Shown piece after piece: positions 44,050 through 53,031 of a stretch of 64,000 nucleotides of DNA. Location: NCBI GenBank assembly GCA_028688015.1, contig JAQTZB010000001.1:413663-477662 (forward strand), written 5' to 3'. Within the stretch, counting starts at the first letter, position 1, and every line of letters begins with the position of its first letter. Position numbers and translations under genes: made by a program. Under the pieces are notes generated by a model that saw only the letters and a program-made list of their open reading frames with translations, ran no database searches and was not told the origin of the DNA. This DNA is from Elusimicrobiales bacterium (GTDB lineage Bacteria > Elusimicrobiota > Elusimicrobia > Elusimicrobiales > UBA9959).

Positions 44050-45390
44050 TTACACCATCGTCGCGGTGACGCGGATGATCTCGGCCAGCGTGGTGGTGCC
44101 GGCGCGGGCCTTCAGGATGCCGTCCATCAGCAGCGTGCGCATCTTCCCGCTCTTGATCGCGGCGCGCTTTATCACGTCCGTCGGGGCGTGGTCGAGGATG
44201 TGCTTGCGGATCTCCTCGTTCATCAGCATAAGCTCGAAGATGCCGATGCGGCCCATGTAGCCGGTGTTGCGGCATTCCGCGCAGCCCTTTTCCACCTTGT
44301 AGGCGGCGCCGGGCTTGAGGATGAGCTCCTTGACGATCTTGCCCTCGTCGGCGTCCATGTTCTTGACGAATTCGTTGACCACCGGCTCAGACGGGGGCGC
44401 GGCGTTCTGGGAACACTTGGGACAGACCTTGCGCACCAGGCGCTGGCTCATGGCGCCGAGCATCGACGAGCCGATCAGGAAGGGCGGCACGCCCATCTCG
44501 AAGAGACGCTCGATGATGCTGGCGGAGTTGATGGTGTGGATGGTGGTGAACAGCAGGTGGCCGGTCAGCGCGGCGCGCAGGCTGATCTCGGCGGTGTCGA
44601 AGTCGCGGATCTCGCCTACCATGATGACGTCGGGGTCCTGGCGCAGGATGGTGCGCAGGCCCTCGGACCAGGTGAAGCCGGTCTTGGCGTTGATCTGGGC
44701 CTGGTTGATGCCCTCGAGCCGGTACTCGACCGGGTCCTCGAGCGTGATGATGTTGATCATCGGGGTGTTGATGTTCTTGAGCATCGCGTAGAGCGAGGTG
44801 GTCTTGCCGCTGCCGGTGGAGCCGGTGATGAAAAAGATGCCGTACGGGTTGCGGATGAGTTTTTTTATCAGCGTCAGGGCGTCCTGGTCCAGGCCCACCT
44901 GGTCCAGGTCGAGGCCCAGCTGCTGGCGGTCCAGCACGCGCAATACCAGCTTCTCGCCGTTGACGGTCGGGAAAGAGGAGACGCGCACCTGGATGGCGCG
45001 GCCGGCCAGCATCTTCTGGAAGCGGCCTTCCTCGTTGCGGAAAGAGGTAGGGGGTTCGGGGTCGAAGCCCGCCAGCACGCGGATGCGCTGCGTCAGCGGG
45101 ATATCAGAATTCTTCGGGGAGTTCAGCATGTCCTGCAGGATGCCGTCCACGCGGAAGCGGACGCGCAGGTTGGCGCCCTGGGATTCTATGTGCACGTCGC
45201 TGGCGCGCTCCTGCACGGCGTGTTCGAGGATGAGGTCGCTGAGCTTGATGGCGAGGTCTATGCCGGGCGCGCGGCCCTTGGACTTGACTATCTCGTTATA
45301 GCCGTCTTCCAGCGTGCCGGTGGTCTGCACCGGCGCCTGCTGGCCGGGCTGCGGGCTTTCCCCCTCCTGCTTGTTTCCCCAGAATGCCAT
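44050..45390 (-). CDS. Type II secretion / type IV pilus assembly ATPase (GspE/PilB family)
   Basis: 446 aa. The hexameric ATPase core shows SDVHIESQGANLRVRFRVDG (N2 domain), GSTGSGKTTSLYAML (Walker A, about residue 195), ITLEDPVEYRLEGINQAQIN, LRQDPDVIMVGEIRD (Walker B) and LLFTTIHTINS. The zinc-binding four-Cys module is CPKC...CAEC. The N1E domain is reduced to a short Gln-rich leader. No other secretion or pilus gene is near, so GspE versus PilB cannot be decided. AGGAG precedes ATG 45390. Confidence 0.93.
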   Translation of the reverse strand: MAFWGNKQEGESPQPGQQAPVQTTGTLEDGYNEIVKSKGRAPGIDLAIKLSDLILEHAVQERASDVHIESQGANLRVRFRVDGILQDMLNSPKNSDIPLTQRIRVLAGFDPEPPTSFRNEEGRFQKMLAGRAIQVRVSSFPTVNGEKLVLRVLDRQQLGLDLDQVGLDQDALTLIKKLIRNPYGIFFITGSTGSGKTTSLYAMLKNINTPMINIITLEDPVEYRLEGINQAQINAKTGFTWSEGLRTILRQDPDVIMVGEIRDFDTAEISLRAALTGHLLFTTIHTINSASIIERLFEMGVPPFLIGSSMLGAMSQRLVRKVCPKCSQNAAPPSEPVVNEFVKNMDADEGKIVKELILKPGAAYKVEKGCAECRNTGYMGRIGIFELMLMNEEIRKHILDHAPTDVIKRAAIKSGKMRTLLMDGILKARAGTTTLAEIIRVTATMV

Positions 45391-45447
45391 AGCTGTCTCC
45401 TAGCCGCGCAAACATTCGCGAAGAACCTCTAAAAATTATAACAAACT

Positions 45448-45918
45448 TTACTTGTACTCTACCTTCAGGATGGTCAGGTGCTTCTCGCCGCTGGGCAGGC
45501 GTATCTTTACGGAGGCGCCGGTGGTCGAGCCCAGCAGGCCCTGGGCCAGCGGCGAGCTGACCGAGATGCGGCCTTCGGCCGGGTCGGCTTCGTCGGCGCT
45601 GGACAGAGTGTAGACCAGCGTGGCCTTGGTGTTCTCGTCTCGCATCGTCACGGTGGCGCCCAGGCTGACCTGGTCCTTGTTGACGGCCATGTTGTCCACT
45701 ATCTTGGCCGAGCGCAGGCGCAGCTCCAGCTCGCTGATGCGAGACATGAGCTGGCTCTGTTTCTGTTTGCCGTAGATGTAGCCGGCGTTCTCTTTCAGGT
45801 CGCCCTGCTCTCGGGCGTCGTTGATCTCGACCGAGAGGTCGTTTTTCTGCTTTTTAAGGTCCAAGAGCTCGGCCTGCAGCTTCTCAAAGCCGTCTTTGGT
45901 CAGGTATGTGTCTGTCAT
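45448..45918 (-). CDS. greA: Transcription elongation factor GreA
   Basis: GreA rescues backtracked RNA polymerase. 156 aa: N-terminal coiled coil (LTKDGFEKLQAELLDLKKQKNDLSVEI) with the acidic tip and DAREQGDLKENAGYIYGKQKQ, then the FKBP-like domain (LGATVTMRDENT, ISVSSPLAQGLLG). ATG 45918 is preceded by GGGGGAC; the open frame runs 13 codons further without support. It lies downstream of the tRNA gene on the same strand. Confidence 0.95.
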   Translation of the reverse strand: MTDTYLTKDGFEKLQAELLDLKKQKNDLSVEINDAREQGDLKENAGYIYGKQKQSQLMSRISELELRLRSAKIVDNMAVNKDQVSLGATVTMRDENTKATLVYTLSSADEADPAEGRISVSSPLAQGLLGSTTGASVKIRLPSGEKHLTILKVEYK

Positions 45919-45932
45919 GCGTCCCCCGTTTA

Positions 45933-45972
45933 AACAAAACCCCGTCCCGCTGTGCACTGTGTCCTGCGGGAC
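45933..45972 (-). terminator. Hairpin between the tRNA and greA
   Basis: GTCCCGC (45966-45972 complement) and GCGGGAC form a 7-bp stem with a 15-base loop, followed on the minus strand by GGGGTTTTGTTT. It could end the tRNA transcript or attenuate greA; the U tract is interrupted. Confidence 0.55.
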
Positions 45973-45992
45973 AGGGCTGCGTTGGAAATCTG

Positions 45993-46065
45993 TGGCACCG
46001 GGAGGTCTCGAACCTCCGACCTAGCGCTTATGAAACGCCCGCTCTAACCCCTGAGCTACGGTGCC
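45993..46065 (-). tRNA. tRNA with CAU anticodon (tRNA-Ile2 or elongator tRNA-Met)
   Basis: A 73-base cloverleaf: acceptor GGCACCG/CGGTGCC, D arm GCTC...GAGC, anticodon arm GGCGT-TTCATAA-GCGCT, variable AGGTC, T arm GGAGG-TTCGAGA-CCTCC, discriminator A. CCA is not encoded (CAG follows). A G1-C72 pair excludes initiator tRNA. The GGCG..CAUAA..CGCT stem and the short D loop resemble E. coli tRNA-Ile(CAU), whose C34 becomes lysidine, more than elongator Met; this assignment is tentative. Confidence 0.92.
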
Positions 46066-46126
46066 GTAAAATCCATGGCGGGCTGGTTTCATCACCGGGG
46101 GCGTGAGCCTTCGGGTGAACACGAAA

Positions 46127-46155
46127 AGTATATCAAAAAGTTGTTGTAAAGACAA
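46127..46155 (-). promoter_or_regulatory. Promoter of the CAU tRNA gene
   Basis: Minus strand TTGTCT (46155-46150), 17-base spacer, TATACT (46132-46127), about 60 bases before the tRNA 5' end. Confidence 0.65.
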
Positions 46156-46172
46156 ATTTTGTTTACTACAAT
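46144..46172 (+). promoter_or_regulatory. Promoter of the malic enzyme gene, overlapping the tRNA promoter
   Basis: TTGTAA (46144-46149), 17-base spacer, TACAAT (46167-46172), 44 bases before the ATG. Its -35 region lies within the spacer of the divergent tRNA promoter, so the two cannot be occupied freely at once. Confidence 0.6.
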
Positions 46173-46216
46173 TCTCCGTGTAATCGCGCCATTTCCACGG
46201 GTACTAAGGGGTTAAA

Positions 46217-47557
46217 ATGTCCACCATAAAGGTTTCCAAAGAAGAACTGCTTAAGAAGGCCAATAAGCCGGCGGAAGACGCCATGCAGCTGCACCCCTTC
46301 TATAAGGGAAAAGTGGAGGTTTCCCCCAAGTGCTGCATCCGCGACATCAACGATTTCGCCATCTGGTACACCCCCGGCGTGGCCGCGGTCTGCAAGGACA
46401 TCCAGGCGCATCCGGAGAAGGTCTACGAGCACACCAACAAGGGCAATATGGTGGCCGTAGTCTCGGACGGCACCCGCGTGCTGGGCCTGGGCGACATCGG
46501 CCCCGAGGCCGGCCTGCCCGTGATGGAAGGCAAGGGCCTTATCTTCAAGTACCTCGGCGGCGTGGACGCCTTCCCCATCTGCCTGGCCACCAAGGACCCC
46601 GCCGAGATCATCCGCACCGTGCAGCTGCTCGCCCCCTCTTTCGGCGGCGTCAACCTCGAAGACATCGCCCAGCCCAAGTGCTTTGACATACTCGACGAGC
46701 TGCGCCGCACCATGACCATCCCGGTCTGGCACGACGACCAGCAGGGCACGGCCACGGTCTGCCTCGCGGGCCTCATCAACGCCCTCAAGATAGTCAAGAA
46801 GAACATCAAGGACGTGAAGATCGTGCTGTTCGGCGCGGGCGCGGCCAATATCCGCATCGGCACCCTCTATATGCACTACGGCGCCAAGCCCGAGAACCTC
46901 ATTTACGTGGACTCCAAGGGCACGCTGCACAAGGGGCGCACGGACCTGCAGAACCACCGCGAAAAATGGCACATGTGCCAGGTCACCAACGGCAAGCAGG
47001 TAGTGGGCAAGCTGCCGGACGCGCTCAAGGGCGCCGACGTGCTGAGCGCCGCCTCCACGCCCGGCCCCGACGTGATCAAGAAGGAATGGGTGGCCACCAT
47101 GGCCAAGGACGCCGTCTGTTTCCTGACGGCTAACCCGATACCCGAAATGTGGCCCTGGGACGCCAAGGAAGCCGGCGCCAAAGTGGTGGGCACCGGCCGG
47201 TCGGACTTCCCTAACCAGGTCAACAACTCCCTCGGCTTCCCCGGCATCTTCCGCGGGGCCCTGGACGTGCAGGCCAAGACCATCACCGACGAGATGTGCG
47301 TGGCCGCCGCCGAGGCGCTGGCCGGCTACGTGGTGAAGGCCGGCAAGATGAACGAGGATTACCTCCTGCCGCACATGGACGAACCCCAGGTTTACATCGA
47401 GGAGGCCGTGGCCGTCGGCCTGAAAGCCATAGAGCAGGGCCTCGCCCGCAAGATACTTACGGAGGCCGAACTCCGCAAGAGCGCCGAGACCATGATCATG
47501 CGCGCCATCAAGGACGTCGAGGTGCGGCAGAAGAACGGCATCGTCAAGCTGCCGTAA
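46217..47557 (+). CDS. NAD(P)-dependent malic enzyme (malate dehydrogenase, decarboxylating)
   Basis: 446 aa, converting malate to pyruvate and CO2. Catalytic-domain blocks YTPGVAAVCKDIQ, VVSDGTRVLGLGDIGPEAGLPVMEGK, VNLEDIAQPKCFDI and PVWHDDQQGTA are typical of the small bacterial form. The dinucleotide site reads VLFGAGAANIRIG, where the third Gly region usually is GAGAAG. TGRSDFPNQVNNSLGFPGIFRGALD and an acidic C-terminus follow. No phosphotransacetylase domain. Single gene with its own promoter and terminator. Confidence 0.94.
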   Translation: MSTIKVSKEELLKKANKPAEDAMQLHPFYKGKVEVSPKCCIRDINDFAIWYTPGVAAVCKDIQAHPEKVYEHTNKGNMVAVVSDGTRVLGLGDIGPEAGLPVMEGKGLIFKYLGGVDAFPICLATKDPAEIIRTVQLLAPSFGGVNLEDIAQPKCFDILDELRRTMTIPVWHDDQQGTATVCLAGLINALKIVKKNIKDVKIVLFGAGAANIRIGTLYMHYGAKPENLIYVDSKGTLHKGRTDLQNHREKWHMCQVTNGKQVVGKLPDALKGADVLSAASTPGPDVIKKEWVATMAKDAVCFLTANPIPEMWPWDAKEAGAKVVGTGRSDFPNQVNNSLGFPGIFRGALDVQAKTITDEMCVAAAEALAGYVVKAGKMNEDYLLPHMDEPQVYIEEAVAVGLKAIEQGLARKILTEAELRKSAETMIMRAIKDVEVRQKNGIVKLP

Positions 47558-47577
47558 GCGGCGACAACCCTGAAAAG

Positions 47578-47600
47578 GCCCGGGATAGCCCGGGCTTTTT
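47578..47600 (+). terminator. Terminator after malic enzyme
   Basis: GCCCGGG / CCCGGGC stem with loop ATAG and a run of five T. Confidence 0.9.
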
Positions 47601-47630
47601 CATTCCGCGGGCCCGCCCGCCGCTGATTCT

Positions 47631-47639
47631 TGATATAAT
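47631..47639 (+). promoter_or_regulatory. Extended -10 promoter of the 47661-55313 operon
   Basis: TGATATAAT fits the extended -10 (TGnTATAAT; box at 47634-47639). No -35 is needed or seen; the region just upstream is GC-only. The predicted leader is about 15 bases and includes AAAGGCGG before the GTG start. Confidence 0.6.
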
Positions 47640-47660
47640 TGAGTTCAAAGGCGGACCATC

Positions 47661-48662
47661 GTGAACGGATCAAAGAACGCGACAAAAAAAACCGGGCCCG
47701 CGGCCTTCGCGCTGGCCTATATCAGCTCGATGCGGCTCTACTACGCCTTCGTTACCGGCATAGCGGGGTGGATAGGCGTTTCGTTCTACTCCTACATCAC
47801 CTCCACTCCGGAACTGAGCGTCAGGAACATCGGCATCCTGGCCATCCTCTTCCTGAGCTGGGGCATCAACCAGATCATCAACGACTACCTCGGCCTGCCC
47901 GAAGACCGCATCAACGCGCCCAACCGGCCCATGGTCACCGGCGAGTTGAACGCCGCGCTGGCCGTGGGGGTCTCCGCCGCGCTGATGGCGGGCGTGGTGG
48001 TGCTGTCCTGGTTTTTGAACCCCTGGTCGGTCATCCCCATCCTGCTCGGCGTGCTGCTCAACGTGCTCTACGAGTACGCCAAGGCCTGGTCGCTGACCGG
48101 CAACCTCATCTTCGGCCTGTCGATAGCGATGTGCACCATTTACGGCTTCCTCGCGGCGGGCCCGGTGCCTTCTCCCGCGCTCACCACCAACCGCGTCAGC
48201 GTCTTTATCCTCGTCACGGTTATGAACGGCCTGATGACCTACTTTACCTATTTCAAGGATTATGCCGGCGACAAGGCCGCCGGCAAGAACACCTTCATCG
48301 TCAGGCACGGCCTGCGCACGGCTCGCGTGGCCGGCGTGCTGGGCGCCTTTCTGCCCACCATCCTGTTCCTGCTCTTCGTCTGGACCGGCTGGATCCCCAG
48401 CGGCGACATCCTCTACGCCCAGAACTTCGTCTTCTGCGGCGTGATGACGGTGTTCCTCCAGCTCTGGACGGCGGTGCTCTACTATAAGCACCCGCAGGGC
48501 CGGCGCACCTATTTCAGCCTCGTGACCAATATCCGGGCCTGCGTGGCGGGCCAGGTCACGCTGATCGCCATCTTCAACGGGACGCTGGCGCTGTATCTCT
48601 TCGCGGTCAGCTACGTCCTCGTCGGGTTCCTCTTCGACCTCTACAAAGATGCCAGGTCCTGA
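47661..48662 (+). CDS. UbiA-superfamily prenyltransferase
   Basis: 333 residues, about nine hydrophobic helices. The first Asp-rich motif is INDYLGLPEDRINAPNRP (NDxxxxxxD with a following NRP), the second is DYAGDKAAGKNT. Both are needed for binding prenyl diphosphate through Mg2+. Members attach prenyl chains to aromatic rings, haem or glycerol lipids in the membrane. GTG 47661 follows AAAGGCGG. Its end overlaps the radical SAM gene by 14 bases, so it belongs to the lipid-like operon. The acceptor is not predictable. Confidence 0.88.
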   Translation: MNGSKNATKKTGPAAFALAYISSMRLYYAFVTGIAGWIGVSFYSYITSTPELSVRNIGILAILFLSWGINQIINDYLGLPEDRINAPNRPMVTGELNAALAVGVSAALMAGVVVLSWFLNPWSVIPILLGVLLNVLYEYAKAWSLTGNLIFGLSIAMCTIYGFLAAGPVPSPALTTNRVSVFILVTVMNGLMTYFTYFKDYAGDKAAGKNTFIVRHGLRTARVAGVLGAFLPTILFLLFVWTGWIPSGDILYAQNFVFCGVMTVFLQLWTAVLYYKHPQGRRTYFSLVTNIRACVAGQVTLIAIFNGTLALYLFAVSYVLVGFLFDLYKDARS

Positions 48663-49944
48663 CGACCGCTTTCTGACCCCTGCCGGGCGCAACCTGCTCT
48701 ACCTGCGCATCGCGCTGCACACGGCCGCGCGCTACGCGCTGCGGCCGGGCCGCTTTGGCTGGTCGCCGGCTGCCTTCCTGCGCTTCCTGCTGCGCGCGCT
48801 GCGCCTGCTGCTGGTCTTCCGCGACAACAAGCCCGTCCGCACGGCAAGCGGCTGGAAAATAGACCTCTACCTGCCGGCCTACCCGTCGCGCGCCTTCTTC
48901 AGCGCGCTGGAATCCAAACTCCTGGTTTCCCCGCCGATGCCGCTGACGGTGGTCTTCTCCATGACCAAGGCCTGCTCTTACAAGTGCGAGCACTGCTACC
49001 AGCACCGCGACGGCGGAGACGACCTGCCCGAGGACCTGCTGCTGGCCGCGGCCCGCGGCATGCAGGACCTCGGAGTGGCCATGTTCGATATAGAGGGCGG
49101 CGAGCCGCTGCTGCGCCTGCCGCGCCTCCTGAACCTGCTGCGCGCCCTTGACGACCGCGCTGAACTGTGGATCAATACCACCGGGGCCGGCCTTACACCG
49201 GCAGCCCTGGAGTCGCTGAAGGCAGCCCGGCTCTTCGGCGTTATGATCTCCATCCATTCCCCGTCCGCCGCCGCGCACGACGCGCTGACAGGAGTGCCGG
49301 GCTCCTTCGAGACCGCCTGCGGCGCGGCCAGCGCTTTCCGGTCGGCAGGCGTGGCCGTGGCGGTCAACAGCGTGCTCTCGGAAGGCGAGATCCGCGAGGG
49401 CGGGCTGGAGCGGCTGATGGACCTGGCGCGGGGCCTGGACGCGGATTTCGTCCAGCTCATCCACCCGAAGCCCGCCGGCAACTGGCTGGGCCGCAGGGAG
49501 AGCATGCAGCAGGACCCCGCCGTGATAGAACAGGTGCGGACGCTGCACCGCCGTTACAATTCGCGCCCGGGCGGCTATCCCTGCCTGGTCTCGCAGGTGC
49601 TGGAAGAAGACGAGGACCGCCTGGGCTGCACCGCCGGAGGCGTGGACCGCTTCTACCTCAACGCCTACGGCGAGGTGCAGCCCTGCGAGTTCCTGAACCT
49701 TTCCTTCGGCAATCTGCGCGAGGAGCCGCTCCGCGTAATCATGGAGCGCATGCGCTCGTATTTCCCGGAGCCCTGCTCCGACTGGCTCTGCTGCACCCAG
49801 TCCGCCGAGATCGAGCGGCTGTTCCGGGAGAACAAGCTTCAGCGGACCCCGCTGCCGTGGGCGGTCACCAAGACTTTGGTAGAGGGCTGGACCCGCGGAC
49901 GCCCGACGCCGCTGTATAAAAAACTGGGCATCTACAAGCGATGA
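48649..49944 (+). CDS. Radical SAM protein with SPASM-like C-terminus
   Basis: 431 residues. The cluster motif is CSYKCEHCY (about residues 109-117) followed by FDIEGGEPLLR. The C-terminal region has GCTAGGVDRFYLNAYGEVQPCEFLNLSFGNL, a SPASM/twitch-type auxiliary cluster site, and CSDWLCC. The N-terminal ~100 residues are an extra Arg/Leu-rich domain that may contact membranes. SPASM enzymes modify peptides or small molecules; the lipid-like neighbourhood suggests a small-molecule or lipid target. Overlaps both neighbours. Confidence 0.88.
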   Translation: MPGPDDRFLTPAGRNLLYLRIALHTAARYALRPGRFGWSPAAFLRFLLRALRLLLVFRDNKPVRTASGWKIDLYLPAYPSRAFFSALESKLLVSPPMPLTVVFSMTKACSYKCEHCYQHRDGGDDLPEDLLLAAARGMQDLGVAMFDIEGGEPLLRLPRLLNLLRALDDRAELWINTTGAGLTPAALESLKAARLFGVMISIHSPSAAAHDALTGVPGSFETACGAASAFRSAGVAVAVNSVLSEGEIREGGLERLMDLARGLDADFVQLIHPKPAGNWLGRRESMQQDPAVIEQVRTLHRRYNSRPGGYPCLVSQVLEEDEDRLGCTAGGVDRFYLNAYGEVQPCEFLNLSFGNLREEPLRVIMERMRSYFPEPCSDWLCCTQSAEIERLFRENKLQRTPLPWAVTKTLVEGWTRGRPTPLYKKLGIYKR

Positions 49945-50852
49945 AATTCCTCCTAATCCTGAATCCCGGCTCCCGCTCCGGCAGGGGCCGCGACCTGTGG
50001 CCCTGGCTGCAAGAGCGGCTGACTTCCGCCGGCGTGCGCTTCCGCGCGGCCGTTACGGAGGCCCCCGGCGACGCCGTGAAGTTGGCCCGTGAGGCGGCCC
50101 CCGACGAGACGCCGGTGGCCGTGGGCGGCGACGGGACCATCAACGGCGTGCTGGACGGACTGCTGCAGGCCGGCCGGCAGGACCCGGTGCTGGGCGTCTT
50201 CTACACCGGGACCAGCCCCGACTTCTGCCGCTTCAACGGCGTACCGACGGAGCCGGAGGCCGCCCTGCGGGCGCTGCTCGAGGGCGCGTCCGCGCCGCGC
50301 GACGCCGCGCGCGTAACTTACCGCGGCTGCGACGGCGCCGGGCTTACCGCGCATTTCGGCTGCAGTTGCAATATCGGGCTCGGGGCCGCCGTGGCGCGCG
50401 GCGCCAACCGCAGCCGGCGCTGGCTGGGCGACGCCTGGGGCACCGGCCTGGCCGTCCTGGCGGCCGCGGCCGGCCGCCGTCCCGCCGACCTGGTCCTCCT
50501 CCTCGACGGGCAGCCCTACCCGCTGCGGGTCGTGGACAACCTCACCGTGGCCAAGAACCCTCACATCGCGTCGGGACTGAAGCTCGCGCTGGACCTGCGG
50601 CCCGACGACGGGCGACTGTGCGCGCTGGCCGTGCACGGGAAAAGCGCTTTGGGCCTGCTGCGCCTGGTGCCGGGATTCTATTCCGGCAAAGCGGCAGAAG
50701 ACCCTTCCCTGTTCCTGCGCTTCTGTTCGAAGATAGAGGTGCGCTCTGCCGCGCCCTGCGAGGTGGAGTTCGACGGCGACCCGCGCGGTCTGCTGCCGGC
50801 GGAGATAGAGATCCTGCCCAAGGTTTACCGCCTGATAGGCGCGCGCCCATGA
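49941..50852 (+). CDS. Diacylglycerol-kinase-family lipid kinase
   Basis: 303 aa. LLILNPGSRSGRGRD (N-terminal phosphate-binding) and AVGGDGTINGVLDGL (GGDGT ATP site) define the DAGK catalytic family, which also includes sphingosine and ceramide kinases. The usual GTGNDFAR is changed to GTSPDFCRF. The C-terminal beta-domain includes VEFDGDPRGLLPAEIEILP. In this operon a sphingoid or diradyl lipid is a plausible substrate. ATGA overlaps on both sides. Confidence 0.88.
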   Translation: MKFLLILNPGSRSGRGRDLWPWLQERLTSAGVRFRAAVTEAPGDAVKLAREAAPDETPVAVGGDGTINGVLDGLLQAGRQDPVLGVFYTGTSPDFCRFNGVPTEPEAALRALLEGASAPRDAARVTYRGCDGAGLTAHFGCSCNIGLGAAVARGANRSRRWLGDAWGTGLAVLAAAAGRRPADLVLLLDGQPYPLRVVDNLTVAKNPHIASGLKLALDLRPDDGRLCALAVHGKSALGLLRLVPGFYSGKAAEDPSLFLRFCSKIEVRSAAPCEVEFDGDPRGLLPAEIEILPKVYRLIGARP

Positions 50853-51841
50853 ACGAATACGACCTGATAACCAAGCTGGCGGCGCGGTTCCCCAGGAGCC
50901 CGCGCCAGGCCAACGCCCTCTTCTCCAGCGACGCCGAAGTCCTGGACCTGGGAGGCCGGCGCTGGTGCCTCACGATGGACGAATTCTCGCCGGAGGAAGA
51001 CCATTTCTCCGGCCCCCCCGAAGCGCTCGGCTGGAACCTGGCCGTGGCTACGCTCAGCGACCTGCTGGCCTGCGGCGCGCAGCCCGAATTCTTTATGCAG
51101 GCGCTGGTGCTGCCCGCGCGCGGCGCCGAGAGCTTCGCCCGGGGCTTCTCTTCCGGCCTGCGCAAAGTCCTGGCCGCGGCGGGGTGCAGCCTCTGCGGCG
51201 GCGACCTGGGGCGCGCCAAAACCTGGCGCTATACCGGCTTCGCCATGGGCCCGGCCCCGCGCAGTCCCGTCGGGCACGACCTGCCGCCGGGCGACTATTC
51301 TCTCTGGGTCACCGGCCGGCTGGGCGACGCCAACTTAGCCGCCCTGAAGGGGCTGCCGACGCCGCGCTTCGAACTGCGGCTGGCCGAGTCCCGCGCCCTG
51401 CGCGCTCACGCCGCCGCCTGCGTGGATACCAGCGGCGGCCTGGCCGACGCGCTCTGGCTGCTGCGCCGGCGCAACCCGCGCTTCCGGTTCGAGATCGATC
51501 TGCCAGCCGTGCCTTTCGCCCCCGGCGTGGAGCGCGCCGCGGCGGCCGCAGGCCTGCACGCCGGGGCCTTTCTGCTCGGCGGCGCCGGTGAGTACGAACT
51601 GCTTTTCGCGCTGCCCGCCGGCCTGGGCCCGGCGGCGGCCAGCAGGATGCAGAGCGCGGGCGCCGCGCGGATCGGGCGGGCCCGCGCCGGCCGCAAGCCC
51701 GGCGTGTACTTCGCCGCTTCCGGCGGGGCCCTGGCCGAAATGAAAGCCCCCCCGCCCTGCCCGCGCAGCGCGGGTTCCGTAGAAAATTATATCCGGCAAA
51801 CAGCCGCCGTCTCGAAGCGGCTGTTCGGAGCCCCGGCATGA
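50849..51841 (+). CDS. ThiL/PurM-superfamily protein (thiamine-monophosphate-kinase-like)
   Basis: 330 residues. The AIR-synthase fold is shown by [12 protein letters not shown] (metal-binding Asp/Glu), [34 protein letters not shown] and [13 protein letters not shown]. The C-terminal half has [15 protein letters not shown] and [13 protein letters not shown]. This is ThiL-like, but no thiamine gene is near and the expected D(V/M)xxD region is altered, so it may phosphorylate a different small molecule of this pathway. Coupled by ATGA to the lipid kinase and the next gene. Confidence 0.75.
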   Translation: MNEYDLITKLAARFPRSPRQANALFSSDAEVLDLGGRRWCLTMDEFSPEEDHFSGPPEALGWNLAVATLSDLLACGAQPEFFMQALVLPARGAESFARGFSSGLRKVLAAAGCSLCGGDLGRAKTWRYTGFAMGPAPRSPVGHDLPPGDYSLWVTGRLGDANLAALKGLPTPRFELRLAESRALRAHAAACVDTSGGLADALWLLRRRNPRFRFEIDLPAVPFAPGVERAAAAAGLHAGAFLLGGAGEYELLFALPAGLGPAAASRMQSAGAARIGRARAGRKPGVYFAASGGALAEMKAPPPCPRSAGSVENYIRQTAAVSKRLFGAPA

Positions 51842-53028
51842 GCCGGCTCTTCTCCCCGCTGCAGTTAAAAAATGTAACCCTCCGCAACAGGGTTATCCGG
51901 GCCGCCACCTACGAGGGACTGGGCGACGCCTCCGGCTTCCCCCGCCCCGAACTCGGCGAGCTTTACGCCCGCCTGGCCGACGGCGGCTGCGGCGCCATTA
52001 TCACCGGTTTCACTTTCATCTCGCGGCAGGGGCGGGCCATGCAGCCGGGGCAGTGCGGCATCGACGCCGACGATAAGGTGCGGCCCTGGGCGGAGATCGT
52101 CGGCCGCGCCAAAGCCGCCGCGCCGGATATCAAACTCTTCCTCCAGCTGGCTCACGCCGGCCGCCAGACCCGCCGCGAGGCCACGGGCCTGCCCGTGGTG
52201 GGCGCGTCCGGCCGCAAATGCACCTATTTCCGCCAGGCGGTAGAGCCTCTCGACGAGGACGGCATTTTGCGGGTGATCGCTGACTTCGCCGCGGCGGCCG
52301 TCCGGGCCAAACAGGCCGGCTTCGACGGCATACAGTTGCACGCCGCGCACGGCTACCTGCTCCACCAGTTCCTCTCGCCCTGGACCAACGACCGCGCCGA
52401 CCGCTGGGGCGAACGCTCCTTGCTTTTGCGCGAGGTCGTCCGCGCGGTAAAGGCCGCCTGCGGCGGCGAATTCCCGGTGCTAATCAAGCTCAGCGCCGCC
52501 GACGACAATACGCCCGGGCTCCGCCTGGCCGATACGGCGCGCACGGTCAAAGAGCTGGAGACCTTGGGTGTCGACGCCTGCGAGATCAGCTACGGCACCA
52601 TGGAATACGCGCTGAACATCATGCGCGGGGCCTGGCCGGTGGAGACGGCGCTGCGCGTGAATCCCCTCTTCAACCGCCTGCCCCGCCCGGCGCTGGCGCT
52701 CTGGAAATTATTCTGCCTGAAGCGGCACCTCGCCCGCCTCATCCCCTACGGGGAAAATTACAACCTGGCGGCGGCCGCGGAGCTGGCCAAGGCCGCGGCG
52801 CTGCCCATCATCGCCGTCGGAGGCCTGCGCTCGGTGCAGGCCCTGGAGGCCGCCGTTGACGGGCAAGGCCTGGCGGCGGTCAGCCTTTGCCGGCCCTTGG
52901 TGCGCGAGCCTGACCTGCCGCTGAAGTTCATGAAGGGCCTGTCCAAGGTTTCCACTTGCACACAGTGCAATCTCTGTACGATCTACTGCGACAGCGGCGA
53001 ACCGCTCAGGTGCCGCTGCGGGACTTAA
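51838..53028 (+). CDS. Old-Yellow-Enzyme-family flavin oxidoreductase
   Basis: 396 aa. The FMN-dependent TIM barrel has [60 protein letters not shown] and [12 protein letters not shown]. The C-terminus ends with [21 protein letters not shown], a Cys-rich end like the [4Fe-4S] region of the 2,4-dienoyl-CoA reductase subgroup. The FAD/NAD domain of that subgroup is absent. Probably an ene-reductase acting on an unsaturated intermediate of this operon. Confidence 0.88.
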   Translation: MSRLFSPLQLKNVTLRNRVIRAATYEGLGDASGFPRPELGELYARLADGGCGAIITGFTFISRQGRAMQPGQCGIDADDKVRPWAEIVGRAKAAAPDIKLFLQLAHAGRQTRREATGLPVVGASGRKCTYFRQAVEPLDEDGILRVIADFAAAAVRAKQAGFDGIQLHAAHGYLLHQFLSPWTNDRADRWGERSLLLREVVRAVKAACGGEFPVLIKLSAADDNTPGLRLADTARTVKELETLGVDACEISYGTMEYALNIMRGAWPVETALRVNPLFNRLPRPALALWKLFCLKRHLARLIPYGENYNLAAAAELAKAAALPIIAVGGLRSVQALEAAVDGQGLAAVSLCRPLVREPDLPLKFMKGLSKVSTCTQCNLCTIYCDSGEPLRCRCGT

Positions 53029-53031
53029 ATT

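Noticed and set aside
45993..46065. Initiator tRNA-fMet
   Set aside because: It has a paired G1-C72, and the GGG/CCC anticodon stem pairs of initiator tRNA are missing.
51838..53028. Complete 2,4-dienoyl-CoA reductase
   Set aside because: The C-terminal FAD/NAD(P)-binding half is absent; only the FMN barrel and a Cys-rich end are present.
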